From assembly GCA_030635565.1 (NCBI GenBank), contig DAOVYP010000007.1, forward strand, positions 1 through 18,020: 18,020 nt of DNA. The letters run 5' to 3'. How positions within the stretch are numbered: position 1 is the stretch's first letter; each line of letters starts with the position of its first letter. The DNA comes from Spirochaeta sp. (GTDB lineage: Bacteria > Spirochaetota > Spirochaetia > DSM-2461). Both the position numbers and the translations under genes were made by a program. The notes below the pieces were generated by a model. That model saw only the letters and a list, made by a program, of their open reading frames with translations, ran no database searches and had not been told where the DNA came from. This document shows positions 1-10,213 of the stretch, one piece after another.

Positions 1-1624
1 GCGGGATGATGAAAACCCTGCCGATTACAGCGATACCCTCGTTCTTGACATGAATAACGTGGTTCCGGCTATGGCCGGTCCCCGCCGTCCCCAGGATCTG
101 ATTCCTCTGGCTGAAATTCCCGCGAATTTCCTGGAATCACTCAAGGAAGTTTATGGAATCGAGGGCACCAGGGTGAAAGCATCCGCTCCGGTAGACGGCA
201 TGGACCACGAACTGACCCACGGGGATGTAGCCATCGCATCCATTACCAGCTGCACCAACACATCCAACCCGTCGGTACTGGTGGCTGCCGGCCTGGTAGC
301 CAGAAATGCCCTGGAGAAGGGGATCAGGTCGAAACCATGGGTGAAGACATCATTCGCCCCGGGGAGCCAGGTTGTCACCGCTTATCTGGAGGAGGCCGGT
401 CTGTCGAAGGATCTCGATGCTCAGGGATTCCAGTTGATCGGTTACGGCTGCGCCACATGCATCGGTAATTCCGGTCCTCTGCCCCCTTCGGTGAAGAAAG
501 CCATTGATGACGCCGATCTGGTAACGGCCAATGTACTTTCGGGTAATCGGAATTTCGAGGGCCGGGTGAGTCCTGACTCCAAGGCAAGTTATCTGGCCTC
601 TCCGCCTCTGGTAGTTGCCTATGCACTGGCCGGTACGGTACTGATCGATTTTAAAAAAGATCCAATCGGTAACGAAGGCGCCGGTAATCCCGTATATCTG
701 AGTGATATCTGGCCAACTCCCGATGAAATCAATGCAGCCCTCGGAACCCACCTGACTCCGGAACTGTTCAGGAAAACCTATGCCGATGTCTTCACCGGCA
801 CAAAACGATGGCAGGAACTGGATGCAACGATCGGGGACCGTTACGACTGGCAGCCTGACAGTACATATATTCGCAGACCGCCGTTTTTCGACGGTTTCGC
901 CGAATCGGTGAATATCATGGCGGATATCCATAATGCACGCTGTCTGGCCATACTTCCGGATTCGACAACAACCGACCATATATCCCCTGCAGGAACCATC
1001 CCTATCGATGGTCCGGCCGGCTTGTATCTTAAGTCCCACGGTGTGGAACCAGGGGATTTCAACTCATTCGGCAGCCGTCGCGGAAACCATGAAGTCATGA
1101 TGCGGGGCACTTTCGCCAATATCAGAATAAAGAATGCCATGGTCGCCGGAATCGAGGGTGGCTACACTAAAAACCCTGAGGACGAGACAGTGAGTATTTT
1201 CGATGCCGCCATGTCCTGGGGTGATAAAAAAGTACCACTGGTAGTACTGGCCGGTAAGGAATACGGTACCGGTTCATCCCGGGACTGGGCGGGCAAAGGC
1301 CCGATGCTCCTAGGCGTAAGATTTGTCATTGCAGAGAGTTACGAACGGATTCATCGATCCAATCTCATCGGCATGGGTGTCCTGCCGCTGGAATTTGCCG
1401 AAGGCGGTTCCGCAGATTCTCATGATCTGGACGGTTCTGAAGAATACTCTGTGACCGCCCTGGAAAATCTGAAGCCTCGTGATCGTTTGACTGTTGCTGT
1501 GAAATCGGCCGATGGATCGACGAAAGAGATACCTGTCCTCTGCCGTATCGATACGGCGGTGGAAATGGATTATTGGAGAAACGGCGGTATCCTCACTACC
1601 GTGCTGAGAAAGCTGCGGAACTGA
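1..1624 (+). CDS. acnA: Aconitate hydratase, AcnA/IRP1 type, C-terminal part (5' truncated by window)
   Basis: This enzyme interconverts citrate and isocitrate through cis-aconitate, using a cytoplasmic [4Fe-4S] cluster. The frame is open from base 2 to the window edge, reading YSDTLVLDMNNVVPAMAGP before the typical aconitase block RRPQD. The ATG at 50 is therefore internal, not the start. About 540 residues are present of the roughly 890 usual for AcnA, so the N-terminal third lies upstream. All three cluster cysteines are visible: one in SCTNTSNPSVL (codon 251-253) and two in GYGCATCIGNSGPL (codons 449-451 and 458-460). The swivelling C-terminal domain carries SRRGNHEVMMRGTFANIRI and GKEYGTGSSRDWAGKGP, both characteristic of AcnA rather than AcnB. 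The stop lies 18 bp before sdhA, with no terminator between, so it is probably the same operon. Identification is firm; the extent upstream is unknown. Confidence 0.96.
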   Translation, partial: RDDENPADYSDTLVLDMNNVVPAMAGPRRPQDLIPLAEIPANFLESLKEVYGIEGTRVKASAPVDGMDHELTHGDVAIASITSCTNTSNPSVLVAAGLVARNALEKGIRSKPWVKTSFAPGSQVVTAYLEEAGLSKDLDAQGFQLIGYGCATCIGNSGPLPPSVKKAIDDADLVTANVLSGNRNFEGRVSPDSKASYLASPPLVVAYALAGTVLIDFKKDPIGNEGAGNPVYLSDIWPTPDEINAALGTHLTPELFRKTYADVFTGTKRWQELDATIGDRYDWQPDSTYIRRPPFFDGFAESVNIMADIHNARCLAILPDSTTTDHISPAGTIPIDGPAGLYLKSHGVEPGDFNSFGSRRGNHEVMMRGTFANIRIKNAMVAGIEGGYTKNPEDETVSIFDAAMSWGDKKVPLVVLAGKEYGTGSSRDWAGKGPMLLGVRFVIAESYERIHRSNLIGMGVLPLEFAEGGSADSHDLDGSEEYSVTALENLKPRDRLTVAVKSADGSTKEIPVLCRIDTAVEMDYWRNGGILTTVLRKLRN

Positions 1625-1642
1625 TTGTAAAAAGGAGACCAG

Positions 1643-3376
1643 ATGCGATTCGATTACGATGCAGTCATCGTTGGAGCCGGAGGTGCCGGTCTCTATGCTG
1701 CGCTGGAAGCTTCCGGAGCCGGTAAGACGGCGGTAATCACCAAACTCTATCCCCAGAGGAGTCATACCGGTGCCGCCCAGGGAGGTATCAGCGCTGCTCT
1801 TGGCAATGTCGAGGAAGACAGTCCCGAATGGCACGCATTCGATACCGTGAAGGGCGGCGATTATCTTGTTGATCAGAATGCGGCAATTATTCTGGCTGAG
1901 GAAGCGGTTCGGGCGGTTTTCGATCTGGAAAATCGGGGTCTGCCCTTCAGCCGTACCCCGGAAGGCAAGATCGATCAGCGACGCTTCGGGGGGCATACCC
2001 GTGATTTCGGCGCCGCGGCGGTACGTCGATCATGCTACGCCGCCGACAGAACCGGCCATATGATACTCCAGACTCTTTATCAGCAGTGCATTAAAAACGA
2101 TGTCGCTTTCCACGACGAGTGGCAGGTGGTGGATGTGGTGATGGACGGCACCCTGCTCACCGGTCTGGTGGTATTCGAACTGAGTACCGGGGAACTGCAT
2201 CTGGTGAGCGCCAAAGCGGTGCTGTTTGCCACCGGCGGCTTCGGCAGGATGTTTAAAGTGACTTCCAACGCCATGGCCAACACCGGAGACGGGCCGGCGC
2301 TGCTGTCCCGTGCCGGAGTGCCCCTGATGGATATGGAATTCTTTCAGTTCCATCCGACAGGCATCAGAACGATGGGGATTCTTATTACCGAAGGCGTCCG
2401 GGGTGAAGGCGGAATTCTCCTGAACAGGGACGGTTATCGGTTCATGGAAAAATACGCCCCCACCATGATGGACCTGGCCCCCAGGGACATGGTGAGCCGG
2501 GCTATCATGACGGAAATCGCCGAAGGAAAGGGTATCAAGGGCGACAGAAAGATCGATGACTGGGTACATCTGGATGCCAGCCACCTGGGCCGGGAAACGG
2601 TGGAGGCCAAGATTCCCGATATCGCCGATTTCTGCCGCACCTACCTGGGAGTGGATCCGGCGGTGGAGCCCATGCCGGTGCAGCCCACAGCCCATTACGC
2701 CATGGGCGGCATCCCGACGGATCTGGACGGCCGGGTCACAGACGGAAAGAGAACCTGGGACGGTCTTTATGCCGCCGGTGAATGCGCCTGTGTATCGGTG
2801 CATGGGGCGAACCGGCTGGGTACCAACAGCCTGGTGGAACTCATCGTTTTCGGCCGCCGGGCGGGAAACACCATCGCCAAATATGTCGGGACAGCTACCT
2901 CGGTGAATCCGGGAAGAGCCGGGGACGATAAAATAAAAGCATGGAAAGATCGAATCATCGGTCTTAAGAAAGGTGGAGCCCATTCGGGAAAAACATACGA
3001 GGCCATGCAGGAAACCATGATGGCCAATGTCGGGGTCTACAGAAATGAAGGCGCCATGCAGAATGCCGTGGACGACATTGCCGGGCTCAGAGATTCATAC
3101 ACTGAAATCGGTGTCCAGGATCAGGATAGTAATTACAACACGGAAGTTCTCTCCATCCTGGAACTCGAAAATCTGCTGGATCTTTCCCTTCATACCTCGG
3201 CGGCGGCCCTGGCCAGAACCGAGAGCCGTGGGGCTCATTCACGGGAAGACTACCCGGATCGGGATGATAAAAATTGGTTGAAGCACTCCTTGAGCAATAT
3301 CGTCGGGGGCAAAGTCATTCTGGATTCGAAGCCGGTAGACGTGAGCCGCTGGGAACCGAAACCCAGGGTGTACTGA
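1643..3376 (+). CDS. sdhA: Succinate dehydrogenase flavoprotein subunit
   Basis: This is the FAD-bearing catalytic subunit that oxidises succinate to fumarate in complex II, on the cytoplasmic face of the membrane. It has 577 residues (E. coli SdhA has 588). The N-terminus carries the dinucleotide-binding motif GAGGAG (residues 11-16), then [17 protein letters not shown], in which His41 is the expected covalent FAD attachment site. Active-site residues are all present by comparison with E. coli: His237 (FHPTG), Glu250 and Arg253 (TEGVRGEGG), Arg281 ([10 protein letters not shown], the proton-shuttle Arg), His351 (HYAMGGIPT) and Arg391 ([10 protein letters not shown]). The start is supported by AAGGAG at 1632-1637, five bases before the ATG. 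The stop overlaps the sdhB start (TGATG). A segment resembling RRFGGHTRD...[13 protein letters not shown] recalls actinobacterial/Deinococcus-Thermus SdhA more than the E. coli protein. No membrane-anchor gene lies beside it. Confidence 0.97.
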   Translation: MRFDYDAVIVGAGGAGLYAALEASGAGKTAVITKLYPQRSHTGAAQGGISAALGNVEEDSPEWHAFDTVKGGDYLVDQNAAIILAEEAVRAVFDLENRGLPFSRTPEGKIDQRRFGGHTRDFGAAAVRRSCYAADRTGHMILQTLYQQCIKNDVAFHDEWQVVDVVMDGTLLTGLVVFELSTGELHLVSAKAVLFATGGFGRMFKVTSNAMANTGDGPALLSRAGVPLMDMEFFQFHPTGIRTMGILITEGVRGEGGILLNRDGYRFMEKYAPTMMDLAPRDMVSRAIMTEIAEGKGIKGDRKIDDWVHLDASHLGRETVEAKIPDIADFCRTYLGVDPAVEPMPVQPTAHYAMGGIPTDLDGRVTDGKRTWDGLYAAGECACVSVHGANRLGTNSLVELIVFGRRAGNTIAKYVGTATSVNPGRAGDDKIKAWKDRIIGLKKGGAHSGKTYEAMQETMMANVGVYRNEGAMQNAVDDIAGLRDSYTEIGVQDQDSNYNTEVLSILELENLLDLSLHTSAAALARTESRGAHSREDYPDRDDKNWLKHSLSNIVGGKVILDSKPVDVSRWEPKPRVY

Positions 3377-4134
3377 TGAAAGATGATAGAAAAAAAGATT
3401 TGAGAATGAACATAACTTTAGATATACAGAGATTTGATCCTGAGAGGGATACGGAACCTCGGCGTCAGGCCTATGAAGTCGATGTTCAGCCGACAGACAG
3501 GGTTCTGGATGCTCTGATGCACATAGCAAGGCATGTAGACGGGACCCTGGCATTCAGGAAATCCTGCGCCCATGGTGTCTGCGGTTCGGATGCCATGCGC
3601 ATTTCCGGCAAGGAACGGCTGGCCTGCAAGACGCTCATCCGGGATGTGGCGAAAAAGGACGGGGACGTGATTTCCATCGATCCGTTGAATCACATGACGG
3701 TTCAGAAAGACCTGATGGTTGACCAGAGCGTGTTTCTGTCGAAGTTCAGGGCTGTGGAACCGTTCCTGAAACCAAGAAAACCTCTCCCTTTTTCCAGCGA
3801 GTTCTACCAATCCCCCGAGGATCGCGCAATCATCGACGAGGCCACAAAATGTATTAACTGCGGCGCCTGTTACTCGGCCTGTCCGGTATTGGACGAGAAC
3901 CCGGATTTCCTGGGTCCCGCCGCCCTGGTGGCTGCCGTGCGATTCGTTTTCGACAGTCGGGACGAGGGTCTGGCCGCAAGGCTGGACATCGTAGATCAGC
4001 AGAATGCCGTATGGTCCTGTGACAACCATTTCGAATGTACGAAGGTCTGTCCCAGGGAGATCAAGATTACCAAACTTATCAATCTCACCAAGAGAACAAT
4101 CAAGAAATACAAGGAAGGCGAAACCGACGCATGA
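3376..4134 (+). CDS. sdhB: Succinate dehydrogenase iron-sulfur subunit
   Basis: This subunit carries electrons from SdhA-FAD to quinone through three Fe-S centres. It has 252 residues from the ATG at 3376, which shares a base with the sdhA stop (TGATG). The frame stays open upstream inside sdhA, but a longer start there has no support. A second in-frame ATG at 3406 (MNITLDIQRF) is a possible alternative. The [2Fe-2S] ligands are Cys64, Cys69, Asp72 and Cys84 (SCAHGVCGSDAM, RLACKT); the Asp in the third position is also found in E. coli SdhB. The C-terminal ferredoxin-like domain has Cys159, Cys162, Cys165 and Cys169 (CINCGACYSACP) and Cys215, Cys221 and Cys225 (CDNHFECTKVCP), the arrangement expected for one [4Fe-4S] and one [3Fe-4S] cluster. 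It overlaps sucC by four bases (ATGA). Confidence 0.96.
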   Translation: MKDDRKKDLRMNITLDIQRFDPERDTEPRRQAYEVDVQPTDRVLDALMHIARHVDGTLAFRKSCAHGVCGSDAMRISGKERLACKTLIRDVAKKDGDVISIDPLNHMTVQKDLMVDQSVFLSKFRAVEPFLKPRKPLPFSSEFYQSPEDRAIIDEATKCINCGACYSACPVLDENPDFLGPAALVAAVRFVFDSRDEGLAARLDIVDQQNAVWSCDNHFECTKVCPREIKITKLINLTKRTIKKYKEGETDA

Positions 4135-5267
4135 AAATCCATGAATACCAGGCCCGGGACCTGTTCAGGCAGTTTGGCATCCCGGTGAATGACTACAAAT
4201 TGGTAAGCACCCCCCGGGAAGCCGTAACGGCATCCGGTGGATGGAAACAGGTGGTCGTCAAGGCCCAGGTGCTCACCGGCGGCCGGGGCAAAGCCGGGGG
4301 GGTTAAGCTCGCCGATAATGCCGGGGAAGTCGAAACCAGGGCGGAAAAAATTCTGGGGATGGACATCAAGGGCCGCAGAGTTGAGAAGATTCTGGTCTGT
4401 GACGCCGCTCCCATCGCCAGGGAGCATTACCTCGGTATGGTTCTGGACCGTTCCCGGCAGGGCATAACTCTGATGCTCACCGATCAGGGAGGCGTAGACA
4501 TCGAGGAACTGGCGGTTAACAATCCCGAGGCCATCCACAAGATGACCCTCTACCCTCACCTGCCTATTGACGAAAAAGCCCTGGATGCATTTCTCGGGAA
4601 AGCCATTCCCGGTGAATCCCAACGGAAACAGGCTCTGATTGCCACTAAAGCTCTCTTCACACTGTTCCTGGCGACCGATGCCTCCCTGGCGGAAATCAAC
4701 CCCTACGCCCTGACTCCCGACGGCGACATGATGGCTTTGGATGGAAAAATGAATTTCGATGACAGCGCCCTGTTCAAGCATCCTGAAATTGCAGCACTGA
4801 GGAATCCCGAAGAAGACAGCGCCGACGAGATTGAAGCCCGGGAAAAGAATCTGAGTTTCGTCAGTCTCGACGGGGATATCGGTTGTGTGGTGAACGGAGC
4901 CGGTCTGGCCATGGCTACACTGGACCTCATCAAGCATTACGGTGGGAATCCGGCTAATTTCCTGGATGTAGGCGGCAGTTCCAATCCTCAGAAAGTAGCT
5001 GATGCCCTGAATATCATTCTACGAAACCCGAAGGTGAAGGCCATTCTCATCAATATCTTCGGGGGAATCACCCGATGCGATGACATCGCCAACGGCCTGC
5101 TGATGGCCCGGGAGCAGCTGGACATTGAAGTTCCGTTGATTATCAGGTTGGTGGGAACCAATCAGATCGAGGGTCGCGCCATTCTGGAAAGCGCCGGACT
5201 GAAGGCCGGTGACGACCTCGATGATGCCGTGAAATCTGTGATTGCCGCCACCGGAGGCGCCGCATGA
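4131..5267 (+). CDS. sucC: Succinyl-CoA synthetase (ADP-forming) beta subunit
   Basis: The beta subunit of the heteromeric enzyme that converts succinyl-CoA, Pi and ADP (or GDP) to succinate, CoA and ATP (GTP). It has 378 residues (E. coli SucC has 388). The N-terminus [19 protein letters not shown] and the ATP-grasp segment [17 protein letters not shown] are diagnostic. [17 protein letters not shown] and [13 protein letters not shown]...ANFLDVGG follow in the expected order, and the C-terminal flavodoxin-like domain has [16 protein letters not shown]. The start is the ATG at 4131, which overlaps the sdhB stop as ATGA. An AAGGAAGG tract at 4111-4118 lies somewhat far upstream, so translation is probably coupled to sdhB. 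The open frame continues back to 4035 inside sdhB, but that extension does not match the family. It overlaps sucD by four bases. Confidence 0.97.
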   Translation: MKIHEYQARDLFRQFGIPVNDYKLVSTPREAVTASGGWKQVVVKAQVLTGGRGKAGGVKLADNAGEVETRAEKILGMDIKGRRVEKILVCDAAPIAREHYLGMVLDRSRQGITLMLTDQGGVDIEELAVNNPEAIHKMTLYPHLPIDEKALDAFLGKAIPGESQRKQALIATKALFTLFLATDASLAEINPYALTPDGDMMALDGKMNFDDSALFKHPEIAALRNPEEDSADEIEAREKNLSFVSLDGDIGCVVNGAGLAMATLDLIKHYGGNPANFLDVGGSSNPQKVADALNIILRNPKVKAILINIFGGITRCDDIANGLLMAREQLDIEVPLIIRLVGTNQIEGRAILESAGLKAGDDLDDAVKSVIAATGGAA

Positions 5268-6133
5268 GCATACTGATCGATGAAAACACCAAGGTGATTG
5301 TCCAGGGAGCCACCGGACGGGACGGTTCTTTCCACTTACGCAGCATGAAAGCTGACGGCACGAAAATCGTCGCCGGAGTGACACCGGGAAAAGGGGGCGC
5401 CGTTGTGGACGGAATTCCGGTCTTTAACAGCGTCGCCGAAGCCAGAAACGCCACCGGAGCCGATGCCGGCGTCATTTTCGTTCCGGCAAAGTTTGCTTCG
5501 GCAGCAATGAAAGAAGCTTCTGACGCCGGGGTTCCCCTCATCATCTGCATCACCGAAGGCGTGCCGGTTCTCGACATGGTGGAAATCTACCACCTGGTAC
5601 GTTCCCGAGGTCAGGTTCTCATAGGACCCAACTGCCCGGGACTCATCAGCCCGGGAAAATGCAAAATCGGCATCATGCCGGCTTCAATTCATAAGCTGGG
5701 CAAAGTCGGTGTCATCAGCCGATCGGGCACCCTCACCTATGAAGTCGTTCATGCTCTCACTCAGGCGGCTCTGGGTCAGTCCACATGCATCGGTATCGGC
5801 GGAGATCCCATCATCGGAACCGGTTACCTCGACCTCCTGGAACGTTTCGAGGCCGACAAAGACACGAATGCGGTGGTGCTCATCGGTGAAATCGGCGGAG
5901 ATTCGGAAGAACAAGCCGCGGAATTCATCAAAACCTCAATGCATACTCCCGTGGTGGCTTTTATTTCCGGCCGTTCCGCTCCGGAAGGTAAAAGAATGGG
6001 CCATGCCGGTGCGATAATATCAGGCGGCCAGGGAACCGCAGAAGCGAAAGTAGCCGCATTTGAAGCCGTCGGCGTTCCTGTTGCCGACACACCCAGCGAG
6101 ATACCGGCAATGGTAGCGAACAGACGTGCGTGA
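5264..6133 (+). CDS. sucD: Succinyl-CoA synthetase alpha subunit
   Basis: The alpha subunit binds CoA and carries the phosphohistidine intermediate of substrate-level phosphorylation. Its 289 residues match the E. coli length. The N-terminal Rossmann CoA-binding domain reads [38 protein letters not shown] and [14 protein letters not shown] are typical, and [15 protein letters not shown] precedes the active-site segment [17 protein letters not shown], in which His247 corresponds to the phosphorylated His246 of E. coli. It begins with ATGA overlapping the sucC stop and ends eight bases inside sucA, so it sits in a chain of coupled genes. Confidence 0.97.
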   Translation: MSILIDENTKVIVQGATGRDGSFHLRSMKADGTKIVAGVTPGKGGAVVDGIPVFNSVAEARNATGADAGVIFVPAKFASAAMKEASDAGVPLIICITEGVPVLDMVEIYHLVRSRGQVLIGPNCPGLISPGKCKIGIMPASIHKLGKVGVISRSGTLTYEVVHALTQAALGQSTCIGIGGDPIIGTGYLDLLERFEADKDTNAVVLIGEIGGDSEEQAAEFIKTSMHTPVVAFISGRSAPEGKRMGHAGAIISGGQGTAEAKVAAFEAVGVPVADTPSEIPAMVANRRA

Positions 6134-8912
6134 GATTCTGTCCGGTACCAATGCGGCATGGCTGGAAGATGTACTCGAAGGAAGCGGCGCTGCGGTTTCA
6201 CCGGAGTGGAGAAAAGTCCTGAATTCCGCTCCCGTCGCAGCCTCAGCTCCGACAGGGAATGTTGAACTGCACGCCAGAGATAAGCAACATAAGGTTGATG
6301 CCCTGGTGGAGGCATACAGGGAACTGGGACATCTCTACGCCCATATCAATCCCCTGGGCTCTTACATGCCTCCCAATCTTCGGTATGCATGGATTACCCA
6401 GCACGGTATCGGCAGGGAGCTGGATCCGGCCGCCTACGACCTGATCGATTCAGACCTGGATGAAGTTTTCACGGCACCGATATCCTTTGATCCGCCCCGG
6501 GCTACACTGCGGGAGATTATCGAGAAACTGGACCGGGTGTATGCCGGACACATGGGCTCGGAGTTTCTCCATATACGGAACCGGTCCATGCGGCGATGGC
6601 TTATCGGGCAGCTTGAGAGCCGGGAAAGACTGAAACCCCGGGATGATGAAGAACTCCGTCGATGGCAGCAGGATCTGATAAGGGCCGAAGAGTTCGAATC
6701 CTTTATCCACTCCCGTTTCACCGGACAGAAGCGCTTCAGCCTGGAAGGCACGGAGGTTCTCATCCCCGCATTACGCTACCTCTTCACCGAGTCCGGCAGG
6801 CGGAATATCAAGGACATAGTGATCGGCATGGCTCACCGCGGACGGCTTAACGTCCTCACCAACGCCATGAGAAAACCGGCTTCCGAGATATTCGCCATGT
6901 TTGAAGGTCACTATGTCCCCCACACCTATGGCGGATCCGGAGACGTGAAATATCATCAGGGTCAGAGCACCGACTTCGAAGTCGGAGACGGCAGGATGGT
7001 TCACATCAGTCTGGTGTCCAATCCAAGCCATCTGGAAGCGGCGGATCCGGTGGTACAGGGCAAGGCCCGGGGAACCCAGAGGTTGAAAAAAGATGTCACC
7101 CGTAAAAAGGTGCTCCCGGTTCTCATCCACGGGGACGCGGCCTTTTCGGGTCAGGGTATTGTTGCGGAAACCTTCAACATGTCCCAGCTCAGGGGCTACC
7201 GTACCGGCGGTACCATACATATTGTTGTTAACAACCAGATCGGCTTCACAACCGCCAGTGTAGATTCCCGGTCTACCTTTTTCGCCACGGACATCGCCAA
7301 AGTAATGCCGGTACCGGTCTTCCACGCCAATGGCGACGATCCGGAAGCCGTGATGAGGGCCATGGAACTGGCCCTGAGATGGAGACAGAAATTCGGACAG
7401 GACGTCGTGGTGGATATCATCGGCTATCGTCGGCTGGGTCATAACGAAGCCGATGAGCCTTCATTTACACATCCGATTATGTACGACCTGATACGACGGC
7501 ATGACAGCGTGTCCAAAATCTACGGAAAAAATCTCGACGAAAGATCTGTCTACAAAGACAAGGCTCAGGAGCTGTTCCGGCGCAGTTATGTCGATGAGCT
7601 CAAAGTGGCCCGGGAAGCCGCCAGGGGGTTCACCGATTACCATGGTTTCCAGACCCTCACCGGAGACTGGGCCGGCGTAAAGCGGGGCTACAGCTTTGAT
7701 TTCCCGGAAACCGGGGTACCGGAGAAGGCGCTGAAGGTTATTGCCGGAAAACTGCTGGAATCCCCCGACGAATTCAAAATGCATCCCAAACTGGAGCGGT
7801 TCGTCAAGAACCGCCGGAAAGCCGTCGAGACCGGAAAAGGCATCGACTGGGCCTTCGCCGAGAGCCTGGCTTTCGGAAGCCTTCTCGCTGAAGGCCGCTC
7901 GGTCCGCCTTTCCGGAGAGGACTGCGGCCGGGGCACATTCAGCCAGCGTCACGCGGTATGGTGGGACGTCTCGACTGAGACCCCCAGGCAGCATACCCCC
8001 CTGGCCTCCCTGGCAGCCGGAACTGCCCGGTTCAGCGTCTACGACAGTCCGTTATCGGAGTTCTCGATACTGGGTTTCGAATACGGCTATTCAATCGCCC
8101 AGCCTGAAATACTGGTTCTCTGGGAAGCCCAGTTCGGCGACTTTGCCAACGGTGCCCAGGTTATCATCGACCAGTTCGTCAGTGCGGGAGAATCCAAGTG
8201 GGCCAGGCACAGCGGTATGGTGATGCTCCTGCCCCATGCCTACGAGGGTCAGGGTCCTGAGCACTCCAACGCCTACCTGGAACGTTATCTGTCACTTTGC
8301 GCCGAAGACAACATGCAGGTGGCCAATCTGACCACTCCCGCCCAGTATTTCCATGTTCTGCGGAAACAGCTGCACCAGGAATTCAGAAAGCCCCTGATTC
8401 TGATGACCCCGAAGAGCCTTCTGCGGCATCCCGAATCCAGATCGAGCTTCGCCGAACTGACTTCAGGCGGTTTCCGGACTGTTCTGGATGATCCCGAAAC
8501 ACCCGATACCGTCGAAAACATCGTCGTATGCAGTGGACACATCTGGTACGACCTCGCCTTACGCCGGAAAGAAGCCATCGCGGCAGATTCCTCATCAGCG
8601 GCCGCACGGACGAAGATCATCCGACTCGAACAGCTCTATCCGTTTCCTGATAAAACACTCTCCGGTTTCATCAAGGCCTCACAGGGTGCCGGACGGTTCG
8701 TCTGGGCCCAGGAGGAACCCGCCAACAGGGGGGCCTGGAGTTTTACTGCTCAGAGACTGATGGAAATAACAGGAGAGCCCTGGATATATGCCGGACGACC
8801 TGCATCCGCCAGCCCGGCAACGGGTTCTCACGACAAGCATGAAGAAGAACTGGAGAACCTCATCGCCAAGGCGCTGGGACTGACTCCTACGGAAGGAAAA
8901 CATGAAAGTTGA
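6126..8912 (+). CDS. sucA: 2-oxoglutarate dehydrogenase E1 component (thiamine diphosphate-dependent)
   Basis: E1o decarboxylates 2-oxoglutarate and transfers the succinyl group to the lipoyl arm of SucB. It has 928 residues (E. coli SucA has 933). The start is a GTG at 6126, eight bases before the end of sucD and without a clear Shine-Dalgarno sequence. It is chosen because the N-terminal [14 protein letters not shown] matches the E1o N-terminal assembly peptide (E. coli SGANQSWIEQL). Active-site landmarks are His237 ([11 protein letters not shown]), His277 (GDVKYHQG), [18 protein letters not shown], the ThDP/Mg motif [10 protein letters not shown]...[26 protein letters not shown] and [10 protein letters not shown]. 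The C-terminal pyrimidine-fold region ends with [14 protein letters not shown]. This is the homodimeric E1o type, not the two-subunit branched-chain type. It overlaps sucB by 11 bases. Confidence 0.97.
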   Translation: MREILSGTNAAWLEDVLEGSGAAVSPEWRKVLNSAPVAASAPTGNVELHARDKQHKVDALVEAYRELGHLYAHINPLGSYMPPNLRYAWITQHGIGRELDPAAYDLIDSDLDEVFTAPISFDPPRATLREIIEKLDRVYAGHMGSEFLHIRNRSMRRWLIGQLESRERLKPRDDEELRRWQQDLIRAEEFESFIHSRFTGQKRFSLEGTEVLIPALRYLFTESGRRNIKDIVIGMAHRGRLNVLTNAMRKPASEIFAMFEGHYVPHTYGGSGDVKYHQGQSTDFEVGDGRMVHISLVSNPSHLEAADPVVQGKARGTQRLKKDVTRKKVLPVLIHGDAAFSGQGIVAETFNMSQLRGYRTGGTIHIVVNNQIGFTTASVDSRSTFFATDIAKVMPVPVFHANGDDPEAVMRAMELALRWRQKFGQDVVVDIIGYRRLGHNEADEPSFTHPIMYDLIRRHDSVSKIYGKNLDERSVYKDKAQELFRRSYVDELKVAREAARGFTDYHGFQTLTGDWAGVKRGYSFDFPETGVPEKALKVIAGKLLESPDEFKMHPKLERFVKNRRKAVETGKGIDWAFAESLAFGSLLAEGRSVRLSGEDCGRGTFSQRHAVWWDVSTETPRQHTPLASLAAGTARFSVYDSPLSEFSILGFEYGYSIAQPEILVLWEAQFGDFANGAQVIIDQFVSAGESKWARHSGMVMLLPHAYEGQGPEHSNAYLERYLSLCAEDNMQVANLTTPAQYFHVLRKQLHQEFRKPLILMTPKSLLRHPESRSSFAELTSGGFRTVLDDPETPDTVENIVVCSGHIWYDLALRRKEAIAADSSSAAARTKIIRLEQLYPFPDKTLSGFIKASQGAGRFVWAQEEPANRGAWSFTAQRLMEITGEPWIYAGRPASASPATGSHDKHEEELENLIAKALGLTPTEGKHES

Positions 8913-10212
8913 CATCACAGTCCCCGGTGTCGGGGAATCCATCACCGAAGGCCTGCTGGCCTCCTGGTCCGTCGCCGACGGAAGTGTCGTCATCGAGGGT
9001 CAGGCGATATTCGAACTGGAAACCGATAAAACCACCATCGATATCACCGCGCCGACTACCGGTACCTTGAGCATCTCAGTTCCCGAGGGGACCGATGTGG
9101 TAATCAATCAGGTTGTAGGTGTCATTGATACCGACAAGGCCGAAGGCCCGGAAGCTGACCCGGAGACTGTACCGAAAGATTCAGACAGCAAACCCGCCGA
9201 CTCAATCTCCGATGCGCCGGCCGCAGTCCCGGACGGTACAGACGCTCCCCCGGTCGGCCGCATCACCCCGGCCGCAAAAGCCGCTGCCGCCGAAAAGGGC
9301 ATCGACCCTGCCTCTCTCACCGGAACCGGGCGGAGCGGCATGGTTACCAAGGCCGATGTCGCCATAGCGGCCGGGGGGGAAGCGGCCGGGAGGGGCGCCT
9401 CAGGCTCCGGAAGCGCCCCGCTCAAGGTGCCTGAAAGCTCAAAAGGCAGCCATGTTGCGAAAACCGGCGAGGAATCCGCCGCGGCCCGGCAGAGGTCATC
9501 CAAAACTCTCAAAATCGGGGAATACCGAAAACCCCTGAGCCGCATCCGAAAAATCATCGCCGCCAACCTGGCCCGTACCCGGGACGAACTTGTGCTGCTG
9601 ACAACCTTCAATGAGGCGGATATGAGCGCCATCAAGACCATGCGCGCCCGGTTTGGAGAAGCCTTCAAGGACAGGTACGGGGTGAAGCTGGGATTCATGA
9701 GCTTCTTCCTCAAAGCCTCGGCTTCCGCTCTGGCCGCCTACCCGGAAGTCAATGCCTACATCGACGGCGATGAGGTTGTATACCGGGACGGCATTCACAT
9801 CAGCGTGGCGGTATCAACCCCCAAAGGGCTGGTTACACCGGTAGTACGCCATGTGGAATCCAGGGGATTCGCCGAAATCGAAAAGGAAATCATCGGCTTC
9901 TCGCAGAAAGCCGCCGACAAAACCCTCATGCCTGACGACCTGATGGGGGGCAGCTTCACGATAACCAACGGAGGCATCTTCGGCAGTATGCTCTCCACTC
10001 CACTACCGGCTCCGAAGCAGTCGGCCATCCTGGGCATGCACGCTATTAAGGAACGGCCGGTAGCACTGAACGGTGAGGTGGTGATACGGCCGATGATGTA
10101 CCTGGCCCTGAGTTACGACCACCGGCTGGTGGACGGACGGGAGGCTGTGGGATGCCTGAAGTCCATCAAGGAGGCTCTGGAGAATCCCGAGCGCCTCCTG
10201 CTGGAGGTTTAG
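8902..10212 (+). CDS. sucB: Dihydrolipoyl succinyltransferase, E2 of the 2-oxoglutarate dehydrogenase complex
   Basis: The core-forming E2 transfers succinyl from lipoyl-lysine to CoA. It has 436 residues. A single lipoyl domain spans about 1-76, with the lipoylated Lys43 in [12 protein letters not shown] flexible Ala/Pro/Asp-rich linker follows to about 117, then the peripheral-subunit binding domain at about 118-154 ([33 protein letters not shown]). A second low-complexity linker reaches about 205. The acyltransferase domain runs to the end, with catalytic His407 and Asp411 in SYDHRLVDG. One lipoyl domain and the position directly after sucA identify it as E2o rather than pyruvate dehydrogenase E2. 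The ATG at 8902 is preceded by GGAAGGAAA (8891-8899) inside the 3' end of sucA. Confidence 0.95.
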   Translation: MKVDITVPGVGESITEGLLASWSVADGSVVIEGQAIFELETDKTTIDITAPTTGTLSISVPEGTDVVINQVVGVIDTDKAEGPEADPETVPKDSDSKPADSISDAPAAVPDGTDAPPVGRITPAAKAAAAEKGIDPASLTGTGRSGMVTKADVAIAAGGEAAGRGASGSGSAPLKVPESSKGSHVAKTGEESAAARQRSSKTLKIGEYRKPLSRIRKIIAANLARTRDELVLLTTFNEADMSAIKTMRARFGEAFKDRYGVKLGFMSFFLKASASALAAYPEVNAYIDGDEVVYRDGIHISVAVSTPKGLVTPVVRHVESRGFAEIEKEIIGFSQKAADKTLMPDDLMGGSFTITNGGIFGSMLSTPLPAPKQSAILGMHAIKERPVALNGEVVIRPMMYLALSYDHRLVDGREAVGCLKSIKEALENPERLLLEV

Positions 10213-10213
10213 G

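Noticed and set aside
2030..2983. Long minus-strand open frame (317 codons) opposite sdhA
   Set aside because: It lies wholly inside sdhA and encodes a His- and Gly-rich sequence without motifs. It is explained by codon bias of the sense gene.
3274..3375. N-terminal extension of sdhB inside sdhA
   Set aside because: The extra residues match nothing in the family, and the TGATG junction at 3374-3378 gives a normal coupled start.
4035..4130. N-terminal extension of sucC inside sdhB
   Set aside because: The Gln- and Asn-rich extension is unlike SucC, which normally begins at the MKIHEYQ-type N-terminus found at 4131.
3996..4937. Long minus-strand open frame (313 codons) opposite sdhB and sucC
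   Set aside because: Entirely antisense to two well-identified genes, with low-complexity composition and no ribosome binding site or recognisable domain.
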